NCBI RefSeq assembly: GCF_027887165.1
Contig: NC_077227.1
Coordinates: 541,985,689-542,049,688 of the forward strand
Origin: Monodelphis domestica
Taxonomy: Eukaryota > Chordata > Mammalia > Didelphimorphia > Didelphidae
Direction: 5' to 3'
DNA: 64,000 nt
Shown here: piece after piece, positions 23,816 to 34,745 of the stretch
Layout of the letters: each line of letters opens with the position of its first letter
Numbering within the stretch: position 1 is the stretch's first letter
Notes under the pieces: generated by a model
Told to the model about the DNA's origin: nothing
Database searches by the model: none
Seen by the model: the letters and a program-made list of their open reading frames with translations, nothing else
Position numbers and translations under genes: made by a program

Positions 23816-23830
23816 CAAAGACAATAGTCA

Positions 23831-24369
23831 TTCTCAGCTTCTGAGAAACTACTACTATCTGCTCTATAGATAATAGTTGTCACTATTATAATTATGATAA
23901 CAATGATGGTTTTATCAATGGGATATTTTAAATCTCAGAAATGCACACACTTCTGATATGATAGCCTTCTTTTCAAGGTTTTCAGTCTGGAGATTAGAGG
24001 TACTCATTTCAATAAAGATCACACCATACCTCCCCTCTCCAGAGGCCTGTTTTTTTCATTTACTCAATTATATCTGATGACCAACTAACTACCTTTTCAA
24101 CAATATTCCCAAGAACTCGAGACAGTGGCATCATCTTTTTGCTATTTCTCTGAACATTAGTAGCTCAAATCACATTAGAAATTAGTTGACAATTTAAAGG
24201 AATTTCTAACGAAAAGGTGGCCCATCACAATGGAAACTCAGAAAATAAAATAGAAATGGAGCATTGTAGAAAAATATCAATAGTAACAAACCTGAAGTCA
24301 TCAGAGAGGTGGGTTCAAATTCCCTCTCTGACACTTTGTAGCTCTACAACTATGAGCAATCTAATTATT
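23831..24369. other. Flank of the LINE, largely unassigned
   Basis: AT-rich. CTACTACTATC at about 23847 may be the microsatellite-like 3' terminus of the LINE. A SINE-like AGGTGGGTTCAAATTCCCTC lies at about 24308-24328. No genes. Confidence 0.4.
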
Positions 24370-24612
24370 TTTTCTTGACATCGTTCAGTCATGTCCAACT
24401 CTTTGTATCTCCACTGACAGTTTTCTTAGAAAAGTCACAGGAGTGGTTCATCATTTACTTCTCCAACTTATTTTATACAGAAGGAAACTGAGGCAAACAG
24501 GGTAAAGCAACTTACCCAGTCACACAATGCCTGAGTCTAGATTTGAACTCAGGAAGTTGAGCATTCCAAACATTGATTCTAGTATTTTATCCACTACACT
24601 ATCCAACTGCTC
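24370..24612 (-). mobile_element. tRNA-derived SINE (MAR1 type)
   Basis: Reverse-oriented marsupial SINE: CACAGGAGTGGTTCATCATT, GAAACTGAGGCAAACAGGG, AAGCAACTTACCCAGTCACA, TTTGAACTCAGGAAG and TTTTATCCACTACACTATCC in the expected order. Confidence 0.8.
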
Positions 24613-24835
24613 CAGTCTAAACCTTATTGCCGCCGCTGCTCTGAACACTTTCCTCCCTCTCCAACTTCATTGTAAAACTTAGCCATTTCAACTTTATACT
24701 CTCCCCTGCTCTTAGATTCTTTCCCCCCTTGCCCTATTACTGCTCCTCTCTTGTCAATTCTCAACTATAATATCCACAATATCTGCCTCTTTATTTGCTG
24801 CTAAACTAAGGCAGAGATAATCTCACAACTATGTT

Positions 24836-24838
<3 letters not shown>

Positions 24839-24870
<32 letters not shown>
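24839..24870. repeat. (TA)n microsatellite
   Basis: About 15 perfect TA units, directly left of the left arm of an inverted repeat. Such tracts extrude cruciforms and stall replication. Confidence 0.95.
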
Positions 24871-24873
<3 letters not shown>

Positions 24874-24875
<2 letters not shown>

Positions 24876-25030
24876 GAGAAAGGAGACAAAGGTATTAAAT
24901 TTAACAGATAGATTGAGAAGAATTAGACTTGGAAAAGAGATCATCAAATTGTCTATTATAATGTCATTGGTTGCTTTGGAGAAACTTGTCTTAGTTAAGT
25001 GATGGGACAGAAATCTAGATTGCAAAGGGT
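24874..25030 (-). repeat. Left arm of 157-bp inverted duplication
   Basis: Reverse complement of 25567-25724 with two substitutions and one single-T length difference counted by eye. The surrounding L2-like sequence is old, so this near identity means a recent local copy rather than two independent insertions. Confidence 0.93.
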
Positions 25031-25566
25031 CACAATCACAAATTAATTTTATTCTACATCACCTGAGCCCTAACTACAGCAAAGAAGTTAGGTATTTCTT
25101 CCTCCCTGCTGAATTCTCTATCACCCCAAAGATCTATCTAAATCTTACCATACCTCCTCCCCACCACCTACCTTCTAACAATCTTAATTCATACGTTGAT
25201 CCCTCTTCTCCATTTCTCTTCATAGCAAAATTCCTTGATATCATCTTCCCTTCCATTCTCTCCCACTTTCTCTCAGTCACTGACAAGGTTTCCTTAACTA
25301 TTTTATGTGTGTATGTGATCTCATCACTTCCTGTCTTCTCCAGTAAATTGTCTCACATTCTCTCTCTCTATCTCTCCCTCAAATCCTTAATCTTTCTCCA
25401 TAAATTTGTTCCTCCTTTCCTGCCTTCAAACATCCCCAAGCCTCTATAATTTTTGAAAAAGCCTTCATCAGACCAACCCTACCATCCCTATCATCCTATA
25501 TCTCACTTCTCTTTCTTATGGAAACCTATTCTCTGCTTCAGTTGTTCCCTGCTCACTCATTCCTCA

Positions 25567-25724
25567 ACCCTTTGCAATCTAGGTTTCTGTCCCATCACTT
25601 AACTAAGACAAGTTTCTCCAAAGCAACCAATGACATTATAATAGACAATTTGATGATCTCTTTTTCCAAGTCTAATTCTTCTCAATCTATCTGTTAAATT
25701 TAATACCTTTGTCTCCTTCCTCAT
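25567..25724 (+). repeat. Right arm of 157-bp inverted duplication (probable source copy)
   Basis: Lies in its natural L2-like context (reading on both sides continues in the same pyrimidine-rich LINE relic), so it is likely the original. Spacer between the arms is 536 bp. Confidence 0.9.
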
Positions 25725-26130
25725 TTTGAATATTCTTTCCTCCTGCGATGTGGGACATTACTTTCTCCCAAGTCTCCTCCCATCTCTGTGCCCTTTCTCA
25801 GTCTTTTCTTTTTTTTTTTCCTTCAATTTCATCACCTACACACCTCCTCGCACCAAGTGTCCCAAGGCTCAAACTTTACTTCTTTTTTCTTGTCTCTTGA
25901 CTCACTAATTTCTTCAATTCTCATGGATTTATAATCTCTGTATTGATTTTTCCTGTATCTATATAACCAGTTTTAGTCACTCAAATGAAGTCTGTCCCCT
26001 AGCATTATTGCCTTTTGAACATTTCAAAAAGGAAGTTCCAGAGAAATCTTAAACTCAAAATATATAAAATAGAACCTCTTATATTTCCCCCTAAACTCTC
26101 CCCTCAAACACTGTCCTTAAAGTCTGAGGT

Positions 26131-26330
26131 CTTAGAATTAGGCCCCCATCTTATATTTAGTGGACAATTGAATTCAGGCAAGCCACCTCAACTTTATTCT
26201 TTAGTTTCCTCCTTTATCAAACCAGAAGGGTAATACTTCTACTACTGACTGGTCCACAAGGTTGATTTGAGAAAAGCATTTTGTAAAATATAAATTACTA
26301 TATAAAGGCATCAACATCACAAGCATTATT
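26131..26330 (+). mobile_element. MIR/CORE-SINE relic
   Basis: TTGAATTCAGGCAAGCCACC, TTTAGTTTCCTCCTTTATCA and TTGATTTGAGAAAAGCATTT follow the order of a MIR core in plus orientation. Confidence 0.6.
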
Positions 26331-27114
26331 ATTAATATTAAAATATATTGGTTAACAGATTATTAAGTATGTAACATAAAGAGGTCTTTAGCATTGTTTC
26401 AAGGCATATTGGACTTAGAATAAATGCTGAAAGACTACTTATCAAGTGGAAATTAAAAGAACTTCTTAGTTAGAAGCCAAATTAGATTGTCTCTAAGGCC
26501 ACTTCTAACTCTGAAATTCTGAGGCAAGAGACTTGAAACTGGATGAAAAATCAAAAGCCTCCCACTTATTAGCTACTTGACTCTGGGAAAAATCATTTTC
26601 TCTGTCTGCAAAATGAGGGAGGTAATTGTCAGTAATTCAATGTACGTTTCATTTATTTCACTGTTTATATCACATGTCCAATACCCAAGGCTGAGCACAT
26701 CTTCTCTGGAGAAAAAGCTCAGCTGGTAAAATTCAGATAAATAGCTTTAGGCTGGGAGAAAACAGAGTTGCACCATCATTCCTTAGATTCTGGTGCATAT
26801 TATAAATGAATGGTTTCTTAGGCAATGTAATACCTGACCTTTCTTGTTTCAAAGTGTGGTTCAAGCTCCATCTTTGCCATCTTCTAGATGGAGCCTTTCC
26901 CTTTCCCCCTACTCTGAAATGCTGGTGCTCTCCCACTTTAAAAGTTAGCTAGTATTTATTTAGTGCTTTAAGGTTAACTTCCTGAATATCTACTGGGCTG
27001 CCTTGCTCTCCACCTTATATTTATTTGAATTTATTAAAGATAGATATAGACATAAAATATGCATGTATATGCATACATATATACACATATGAAAACAGAT
27101 TTGGATAGTGTTTA
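26331..27114. other. Intergenic, SINE fragments only
   Basis: A single CTCTAAGGCCACTTCTAACT-type SINE tail at 26493-26525 and a MIR-like CCACTTATTAGCTACTTGAC at 26561-26580. The remainder is unassigned. No coding evidence. Confidence 0.4.
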
Positions 27115-27330
27115 CCATTTGTCAGGCTGTATATTAAATGTTTTACAATTAATTCATTTAATCCTCACAACCATTTAGTAATCATAGCACCATGTAAGTT
27201 CTATTATTACCCTTCTTTACAGTTGAGGAAACTGAGTCAGGAAGCAGTTAAAAGGTCTTGCCCAGAGTTATATAATTAGTAATTATCTGTGTCCAAATTT
27301 GAATTCAGAACTTCCAGACTCCATACTTAA
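27115..27330 (-). mobile_element. MIR SINE
   Basis: ATTAATTCATTTAATCCTCA, TTACAGTTGAGGAAACTGAG and AATTTGAATTCAGAACTTCC mark a reverse MIR core. Confidence 0.7.
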
Positions 27331-27399
27331 TGTTCTACTCTATGCTTTCCTGGATACAATGCTTGAGACTAGAGATTGTTTCCACCTTAATAATAACAG

Positions 27400-27640
27400 T
27401 TATTATTTATATTATACTTTAAAAATTTTAAAGCAATTCATATATGTTAACTTATTTGATCTTTACAACTACCTCAAGAGGTTAGTACTGTTATTATTTG
27501 TATTTTAAAGATGAAGAAACTGAGCCTGGGAGAAATTAAATGGCTCACTCAGGGTCATATGGCTAACAAATATTTGACAAGAGGTTTAGATTTCACTCTT
27601 TCTGACTGTAAATGCAGCTTTCTATTCACTGGGTCACACA
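27400..27640 (-). mobile_element. MIR SINE
   Basis: TAACTTATTTGATCTTTACA, GATGAAGAAACTGAGCCTGG and CTCAGGGTCATATGGCTAAC mark a second reverse MIR copy. Confidence 0.7.
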
Positions 27641-27745
27641 GATGCATCTTATTTGTACTTCCAGAGCTTAGCCATATAATATGAAATGTTTGTTTATTAA
27701 AAATGATTGACCTAGAACCAGTTCAGACACACAAGAATACTGCCC

Positions 27746-27749
<4 letters not shown>

Positions 27750-27778
<29 letters not shown>
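27750..27778. repeat. (AC)n microsatellite
   Basis: About 14 AC units. Confidence 0.95.
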
Positions 27779-27779
<1 letters not shown>

Positions 27780-29700
27780 AACACATATACATGCTTATCA
27801 AATAAAAAAAGAAAAAAGAGATTCAGCAGTAGAGTCATTCCTCTTCCCATCTCTAGCCAGCATCACGTTCTACACACCAACTACACTGTTCCATCACACC
27901 CTTTCCTAGCTACTACACATAGAAAGATCTATGCGGTGATATCCTAAACCCACTACCACTTTGTGACTCCACTAAATATCCAAGCAGAAGTGCCACATCC
28001 ATTGTTGTCCTCTAAGACTTATGACCCCACGTGAGCCATTATAGGGCTCTCTCCCCTACCCACTTGGAGAAGATATCCTTTATGATGCTAGCCTAACCAA
28101 TAAATTTGATATAATCAATAAACCTCAAGTTCTTACCCCAAAATTAATCTCTTGAGATAATTGTAATCATAACAATTTTCAGGTTGTCCACTTGAGAATA
28201 GCTTTCAGGAAATCAGGGATACCTCCAGTGATGAATTCTGGAGGAGGGTTTGCTGGATTTACTGAAATATTGTTTAATATGTTTTACTTGTTTCGTCATA
28301 GTAGATCTATGTTTTCATCAGTTTCAGGAGCTCTCAGTGAGAAAAATCTTCAAACATGGCAGTTCAGCACTTTCTCAGCAATAGTCCTCTTTAGAGAATT
28401 GCTCATGGTCCTGAGAGGTAACTTGCCCAAGATGACACAGCTACTATGTGTCAAAGGTAAGATTTAAAGTTAGTCCTTCTTGATTACAAGAAAATAGTTT
28501 TTACTGAATCCCCCCATTTCTATTATTAGAAATAATGATTGAACTTATGGTTTCATGGGTCCAGAGAACTCACAGATGAGGCAATTCAAATCTGACACAG
28601 CAAATCATCACTTTTTCTTGCCTATATAACTGAGAGGCTATGTGTTAGGGTCAGACAGTTATGTCTCAGATGTGGGACTTGAATGCTAAAGATAGCACTC
28701 TGTTCCCTATGCCAAACTTTCTCAGACTTGTTATTAAATAATAATTATTATATTATTATTGTTATAACAATCATTTTATTATTATTAATCACCTTTAGAT
28801 TTATAAAGAAAAATAATTTGTAGCAAGTAAATGCAACTGTTCTTAGAAAACAGATATAGAGTGATTAATTGATTTGCCTCTAATCATCCACAGCGTCCTA
28901 AGATTTTTAGCTAAAAGTAATCTTAGACATCTGGCATATCAAGGATTCCAAACTATGTTTTTGATCCAGTATTCACTCTACTGCGCACTATTGAAAGGTT
29001 CAGAACATGATCAGAAACGAACTTGCAAAAATTTCTTTGCTTTTACAGATCTTAAAATGTTTTCAGATTTAACAGTATGCTAACATAAACTTGCTTCATC
29101 ATATCTTCTCCCATGTCTGTCCCATAACTGTACTGAGGTGTCCAGTAATTGACATCCACTGGAAAGAAGATTAGGAAATTAATGGCTTGATTGATTGTGT
29201 GATGCTTGAGAGGTCACAGCTTGGAAATGTCATAAAGGTCAGACTTGGATTTCTCTCATCTCAACCTAAACCTCCAAAGACTGCTTCTGTTTAAAAAAAT
29301 AAATACCCACCTAACATATTTAGCAAGTAATTCAATTTGGGTATAATGTGCATTCTGATTGTATGGATCTTTCCCTACTGGGAAAGGTGAAGCAGCTTCC
29401 ATCTGTCTGTATCAGATTGTAGCTTGCTGAGGAGAGGAAGGAAATGACTAGTAATTATGCCTCATAAATCTAGAGTTAGCCATATTCACAAATATTTCAT
29501 TTTTTATGTTCTCTGAAAAATTTTCCTTTGAGAATATGGGACTTAAAAGAGACATTAATGTCATTTCAACCTCCCCCCCCCCAAAGGCCTGCATTGTGCC
29601 CCATTATTCTGCCAAAATTACTGAATTTCCAAATAGCTAAAAGTTTACTGAAATTAGACAATGTGTCATTTTGGTTTGAAAAGGTTGTTTGAATTACAGC
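27779..29700. other. Intergenic, no genes recognised
   Basis: Two AATAAA-type strings near 28100-28120 (CCAATAAATTTGATATAATC and AATCAATAAACC) resemble a polyadenylation or LTR end, but no matching partner was seen. A TAA/TTA-rich low-complexity patch lies at 28735-28790. The 42-bp source segment of a later templated insertion is at 28909-28950. Other open frames are short and featureless. Confidence 0.4.
28909..28950 (+). repeat. 42-bp direct repeat, copy 1 (source)
   Basis: Identical to 29787-29828. It begins AGCTAAAAGTAATC and ends AAGGATTCCA. It is not part of a recognised repeat here. Confidence 0.95.
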
Positions 29701-29714
29701 TTTTCTAATAATAT

Positions 29715-29990
29715 CAATAACATTTTTGTAACACTTTAAGGTTTTGAAATATGATCTTGGTCCTCACACATTCTTGTGCTATTTTGAGCTAAAAGTAATC
29801 TTAGACATCTGGCATATCAAGGATTCCAGTATTATTATTAGTGTGCTATTATTATCCTTATTTTACAGATAAATAAATTGAGGTTGTGATATTAAGTATC
29901 TTGTGCAGGGACACAGAGATAATAAGTATCCAAGTCAAGATTTGAACTCAAGCTTTTCACAGTCTGGGTCTTATTTTATCCACTGAGTTG
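29715..29990 (-). mobile_element. MIR SINE interrupted by a 42-bp insertion
   Basis: Reverse MIR landmarks: ACACTTTAAGGTTTTGAAAT, TCCTCACACATTCTTGTGCT, then the foreign 42 bp, then GTGCTATTATTATCCTTATT, TTTACAGATAAATAAATTGA and TTTGAACTCAAG. Removing 29787-29828 restores a continuous MIR. Confidence 0.75.
29787..29828 (+). repeat. 42-bp direct repeat, copy 2 (templated insertion in MIR)
   Basis: Perfect copy of 28909-28950, 878 bp downstream in the same orientation, placed inside a MIR core. Confidence 0.95.
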
Positions 29991-30174
29991 CTTTAATTTG
30001 CTTCACCCATCCTTGGCTCTCAGGATATGAACTCAAGACCAAGGGGAGCTATTCCTGCTTAGCTATAACTGGAGACCCAGGACAGCCATGCTTCCTATTT
30101 TCATTTCTATCCTCCTTCCTCCATCCCTTGTAAGCTGCCATTTTTGATGTTTTTCTTTTCTTTTTCTTTTTTTT

Positions 30175-30300
30175 TCCTGTTTAGAACATAAGCTCATTGA
30201 GGGTAAGAATATCATTTTGTTATTTTTGGTATTCTTATCCTCACTCTCACAATATATCCAGCATATAGAAAGTACTTGATAAATGCCTCTTAACTTATAA
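30175..30300 (+). mobile_element. L2 3' end
   Basis: GAACATAAGCTCATTGAGGG, then a GTATTCTTATCCTCAC stretch, then AGAAAGTACTTGATAAATGC is the standard L2-type 3' terminus. Confidence 0.65.
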
Positions 30301-30634
30301 TTGTTATTTCAGATAATTCATTTCTCCTGAGCTTTAAAGGTCTTTTAAAGGAGTTCAAAGCTACCACCCACAATTTGAAAACCCTGGTTATAAAAACCAG
30401 AAAAGGAATATTTTTATCTCCAAACTCCTGGTCCTAAAAGGTCCATTTTAATATGATGACATAAGCTTGACTTCCTAACTTTTGCCCAAATGTAAGTTAA
30501 TTATATTATATATTTATTTGAATGTCACTATTGTGTCACTATTTATAAATGTCACTATTTATTTGAATGACACTGGTCACTATTGAAATGACTGTGTATT
30601 ACTTTTAATAGACTCTCTATTTGCTGTTGTATTT

Positions 30635-30925
30635 TTCCCAGTAGAATGACAACTCTTTAAGTGCAGGTGGTTTTGTGCTTTTGTGTGTGTGTGTATTTTT
30701 ATCTCCAGTACTTACAATAGGACCCAGCACACAGTAGGTGCTTAGCTTACATTCACTAAATTTAAATAAATGGTCTTATATTTGAATATAAATTCTGAGG
30801 GCAAAGATTAAGTGTTATATTTCACTCTACCCTCCCCCTCCAAACAGTGTCTGATACTGAGCCTTCTTTTTCTGCAAACATTAGCAGAAGTGTGCTCAAT
30901 AAATGTGTGTTGATTGATTTGTAGA
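30635..30925 (+). mobile_element. Two L2/SINE 3' ends
   Basis: Copy one: AGAATGACAACTCTTTAAGT, then CTCCAGTACTTACAATAGGA and CAGCACACAGTAGGTGCTTA. Copy two: AATTCTGAGGGCAAAGATTA, then TGTGCTCAATAAATGTGTGT followed by TGATTGATTTG. Confidence 0.55.
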
Positions 30926-31265
30926 TTTGTGTCCATATGGTTGATCATATTGACCATTTGCAGGCTGATTGCCAAATAGTCAATCCTGTCTAATTGTTAA
31001 GACGACCAAAATAACTGAATTGCAGTCGTTCCAGTCATTCGTTGTCTTAATTGGCAATCGTCAACAACTGTCAACTGACAACCATGATGACAATAGAAGG
31101 CCAAACCAGCCATCATTTTAGTCAATTTGGTGTACCGTATGGCCTGACTACCTAATGATCAGAAAAGCATAGTTGTATCATCTCTGATCACAGACGGGCA
31201 GTTATCTAACATTATAACTCTCTCTCAGAGGTAACTTCATTTCCACAAATGGAGCTACTTCTCCT
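30926..31265. other. Unassigned, slightly CpG-richer stretch
   Basis: Contains repeated GTC/GAC-rich words and at least six CpG sites (near 30994, 31027, 31039, 31058, 31136 and 31195) in an otherwise CpG-poor background. No coding or repeat identity was recognised. Confidence 0.35.
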
Positions 31266-31410
31266 GCCCCCATGGTAGTTATTTGGGAGGCAGAATGGTA
31301 TTGTGGTTAGAGTGCAAGCCTAGGAGCCAGGAAGTCCTGACTTCAAATTCTGCCTCTGATGTCTACTCTCTCTGTTATCATGCTAAGCTGCTTAACCTTT
31401 AAATGTCCCC
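31266..31410 (+). mobile_element. MIR/CORE-SINE fragment
   Basis: GAATGGTATTGTGGTTAGAG, GGAAGTCCTGACTTCAAATT and AAGCTGCTTAACCTTTAAAT give the head and core of a plus-strand SINE. Confidence 0.65.
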
Positions 31411-33270
31411 AAGCACTAGAATGCATACAAGTTTCCAGTCTGCATGAGCAGACAGAGTTCATAAACTGCCAGATGCCTGTACCATAGGACCAAAAATCTG
31501 GGTGAAAAAAAAATTAAATCATAAGCACTTATAGTTTGCATTTCTGTCCAGTCTTACCTCTAATTTTTATTCTCTTGCTCCTTCTCAAACAGACACAGTC
31601 ACTATTTATTGTTTCATTAATATCAATAAGAAAAAGATTAGTTCTCCACTTAAGACCTCTTCCATCATCCAGTCATGGAACAGAAATGGTCAAGGGCTCT
31701 AAAAGGTCCTACCATGGTGGAAAGACTTTAGGAATGGGCCCAGCTGTCTTTCATGCAAGCACTCATTACCACATCGTCCCCCTTGCAAAATGAGAGGGAC
31801 ACTATGAAGCTGATGAATATTTCAGGCACAGCAACTTTAACTACCAAGTAATAGAGGGATTATGCTTCTCTAAGTGCACAGAGCCTGGCCCAGATGCGTT
31901 CCCTTGCCCAGAGGGAAAAGGGAAGGGCCAACATGAATGTTCAGCCCAGGGTGTGCCAGCACACATGTGCACATATGGCCTATATTCTGTGTATGCCCGT
32001 TGTTGTGATCTGCATGAATGGAGAAACTACCCATATCGACTAATACCAAAGTCCTTGAAGTATGGAGGCAATCACAGACTAATAGAAACATCAAAACATT
32101 TTCATCTATTTTATCTCATTTGATTTTTCAGAGTAAACCGGTGGTAAAATTGACAGAGATGGTTTTTTTTATCCCCATTTTACAGATAAGAAAATTCTCA
32201 AAGTCCAATAAGAACTGTCTGGCCTTTAATTGGTAGGAAAAGAGCTGCACTGATGTAATCAGATACATAGCTCCAGGCTAAATCTATTCACAGCTTTATT
32301 GTCATTTACTGCCCCTGTTTGGGAGCTTCTATATCCAATTGTGTCTATACCCCAAACCCAGGAAATACATAGTACTTGCATAAAACACCATAATCCCCCT
32401 GGGGATAAGCAGCTGGCTAAACGCCCAAATACAGACAGGAGGAATTCGAATTCCCCAGCGTCCCAATACCATTTCCAAGAGTGTCCCATAACCTCAATTC
32501 CTAGATTCTCTATCTGCCTAGTACCATAAACCAGTTATTCAATCATATGAACCTGTTCATTCTGTCCTCAACTCTTAAGTGCTTTCACTACTACATTACA
32601 AAAGAGAAATCTTGATTCACTCAACCCACACACCCTCTCACCTCAATTGCTCCTGATGGACCCAGAGCAGTGACACCAACTAAGACTTTCTCCAATGAAG
32701 TCTCAGTTTTGCTATTCTGCCTCCTTGTTCTAGTGTTCTTCCTCCTCACAGTGCTTTCAGAAACTGATGAAAGGAGATTAAGTGACTTGGAAAAGATCAT
32801 ACACAGAGATTCAGTACCAGATCTCATGTCTCTAGAGTCAGCAGCATGCCACTATCATCATCATCATATTATTATTATTATTATTATCATTTTTGTTAAT
32901 TTTATCATTATTATTATCATATCAAGCAACAAAATATAGCTTCTTCTTTACCCAAATAAATTAATTGATGATGCAAACAAATACATGTTGTCCAGGTCCT
33001 TAAACTTCAGGCAGATTTGTTTGACACCATGATAGTATTCCAAGGATAACATCTCTATTTCTGACTCACAAGATGCAGATAGGTAACAAAAAATTGACTA
33101 TAGCCAGAAAGTCACTTATCCTGAATTCTCAAGAATTGGCTGGACTAGGGGGGGAGGGTAATTATGAAAATGGACCCACGTTTTTAAAAAAGAGAATAAG
33201 GTCATATATGCCATCAGTGTTCATATTACTATGGTTATATGATATCCTGGATTTTTTCAGGCTCATTTTT
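31411..33270. other. Intergenic, SINE fragments only
   Basis: Reverse MIR fragments at about 32095-32215 (CCCCATTTTACAGATAAGAA) and 32745-32850 (AGGAGATTAAGTGACTTGGA). A short His/Ile-coding microsatellite follows. Other sequence is unassigned. Overlapping open frames of 65-90 codons on both strands show no recognisable motif. Confidence 0.4.
32850..32930. repeat. (ATC/ATT)n microsatellite
   Basis: ATCATCATC followed by ATTATT repeats. Confidence 0.85.
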
Positions 33271-33274
33271 TAAC

Positions 33275-33467
33275 CCTTACCTTCAATATTGGAATCAATA
33301 CTGTGTATTGGTACCAAGGCAGAAGAGTGGTAAGGGCTAGGCAATGGGGGTTAAGTGACTTGCCCAGGGTCACACAGCTATGAAGTATTTGAGGTCAAAT
33401 CTGAACCTAGGACCTGCCCTCTCTAGGCCTGGCTCTCAGTCCACCGAGTCACCCAGCTGCCCCCTTT
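33275..33467 (-). mobile_element. tRNA-derived marsupial SINE, well preserved
   Basis: AACCCTTACCTTCAATATTG, GGCAGAAGAGTGGTAAGGGC, TTAAGTGACTTGCCCAGGGT, CACACAGCTATGAAG and CCACCGAGTCACCCAGCTGC in order. Among the best preserved SINEs of the window. Confidence 0.85.
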
Positions 33468-33499
33468 CAGGCTCATTCTAACCTATCCATTCTTCTTTT

Positions 33500-33630
33500 T
33501 AAGCCCTTACCTTCCACCCTAGAATCAATACTAACTACTTGTCCCAAGGCAGAATAGTTGTAAGGGCTAGCTAATCAGTGACTTGTCAAGGGTCACACAG
33601 CTAAGAAGTATCTCAGACTAGATGAGGATT
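33500..33630 (-). mobile_element. Same SINE family, truncated copy
   Basis: AAGCCCTTACCTTCCACCCT, AGGCAGAATAGTTGTAAGGG and CAAGGGTCACACAGCTAAGA repeat the order of the neighbour at 33275-33467. Confidence 0.75.
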
Positions 33631-34194
33631 TAAGTTTTGTCTTGAGTAAGGATGGAGTTTTTTATTTAGCTTGCCTAAAGCAAGAATATGATTAAGCCTG
33701 AGTCAAGGCTTATTAAAAACTACTGACTTGCCCTTTGGTTCTGCCAACCTAATTCTAGACCATTGATAATTTCTGGTCTTCAACAACTCTCCAAGAATTT
33801 TAGGAATTCATATTCATATTTAGGTCTTAGAGTGTTCTTAAAATTCATTTACTCTAACTTGTGTTTTCAGAAATGAAAAATCTTGAGAGTGAGATAATAG
33901 AGCTGAGATTTTTACGTCTCTGCTTCAGAGGAAGGACTAAATTTATCATGGAATTAACTTTATTGAGTTTTATAGCTAAGTCAACCCAATTCTAAGTCAG
34001 TAACTGAAGTCCTTGACCCTACAAAGGATATGAAATTCATACACAATGGATAAAAGGGATGGATTTTCTATGAGTATTAACCTACAAGGTTGATGATCCT
34101 ATCCAAAAGCACCTTGGAACTGAGGTCAAAGGAATGATCTTCTATCCTAACTCTGACAATGACTAGTTTTGTGAATATATTAGTGTCTATCAAT
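33631..34194. other. Unassigned intergenic
   Basis: No repeat or gene recognised. Confidence 0.35.
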
Positions 34195-34745
34195 TGTAAG
34201 TCAGTCAACAAGAATTTATTAAATATTTTTTCTGTACCAAAGTATTCAAAATCAGTTAATCATGGAGCTTATATTGTAATGGAGGAGAGCACATATAAAT
34301 AACCAAATAAATACAAGACAAATACAGTGTAGATAGAAAGTAATCTGAGAAAGGATAGAATAGGAAAGAGGAAGGAAAGAGCACCTGCAGAAGATGGGAC
34401 TTGACCTGAGCCTTGAAGGAAGCCAGAGAAACCAAGAAGAAAAAGTGAGTGTTCAAAGAGTCCAGGAATGGGAATCATTCAAAAGGCAATGGCTCATATA
34501 TGAAGTGCAAATAGAGGGACTGAACATAAGCCAGAGTGGCTGAATCTTGAAGTACAAAAAGTCATGTCAGAAGACTGGAAATGTAGGAAGGGGTCAGGCT
34601 TTGGAGAACTTTAAATGTCAAACAGGGGAGCTTATTTTTGCTCCAAGGAGTAATTGACAGCCACTGGAGAGCGCTGAACAAGGAGTATAACATGGTCAAT
34701 CCATTTTCTGAAAAATCACTAAGGCAGCTTAGAGGAGGATGAATT
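34195..34745 (+). repeat. Unassigned old dispersed repeat, copy 3 (most complete)
   Basis: GTCAGTCAACAAGAATTTAT, GAGCTTATATTGTAATGGAG, GAGCCTTGAAGGAAGCCAGA, AGAAGACTGGAAATGTAGGA, AGCCACTGGAGAGCGCTGAA and AAGGCAGCTTAGAGGAGGAT. The same order of blocks occurs at 14690-16420 and 18125-19020. Non-coding. Confidence 0.55.

Larger units (their letters stand above)
19311..23830 (+). mobile_element. GC-rich non-L1 LINE with a hairpin 5' end
   Basis: A single GC-rich block with sharp borders in AT-rich DNA. In order: a 190-bp piece of unknown origin (19311-19501), a 653-bp inverted copy of the element's own 5' region (19502-20154), a 68-bp loop, then the sense element from 20223 to about 23,830. The coding part has an AP-endonuclease domain, a reverse transcriptase with FADD box, and a C-terminal region containing WSGHV...YGELSAG...RPKKRFKD and a zinc-finger-like end. 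This is an APE-type LINE clearly different from L1. It differs from BovB in its C-terminus, and I cannot assign the clade. It has only a very short 3' UTR and no poly-A. Frameshifts and stops show it is dead. Confidence 0.85.
24613..26130 (+). mobile_element. L2-like LINE ORF2 relic (pyrimidine-rich strand)
   Basis: C+T-rich sequence matching the style of vertebrate L2 ORF2. The segment CTTTGCAATCTAGG...CTGTCCCATCACTTAA...CAAAGCAACCAATGACATTA corresponds to the RT stretch SGFRPNHSTETALSKVTND. The segment at 26015-26110 (AAATCTTAAACTCAAAATAT ... CCCCCTAAACTCTCCCCTCA) recurs at 50730-50800. No frame stays open. The relic is interrupted by a TA tract and by a small inverted duplication. Confidence 0.55.

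Noticed and set aside
28060..28190. Gene polyadenylation region suggested by two AATAAA strings
   Set aside because: No coding sequence or exon-like signal upstream. AT-rich DNA gives such strings by chance.
30926..31265. Possible CpG-rich regulatory element
   Set aside because: Only about six CpGs, no CpG-island density, no recognised motif cluster.
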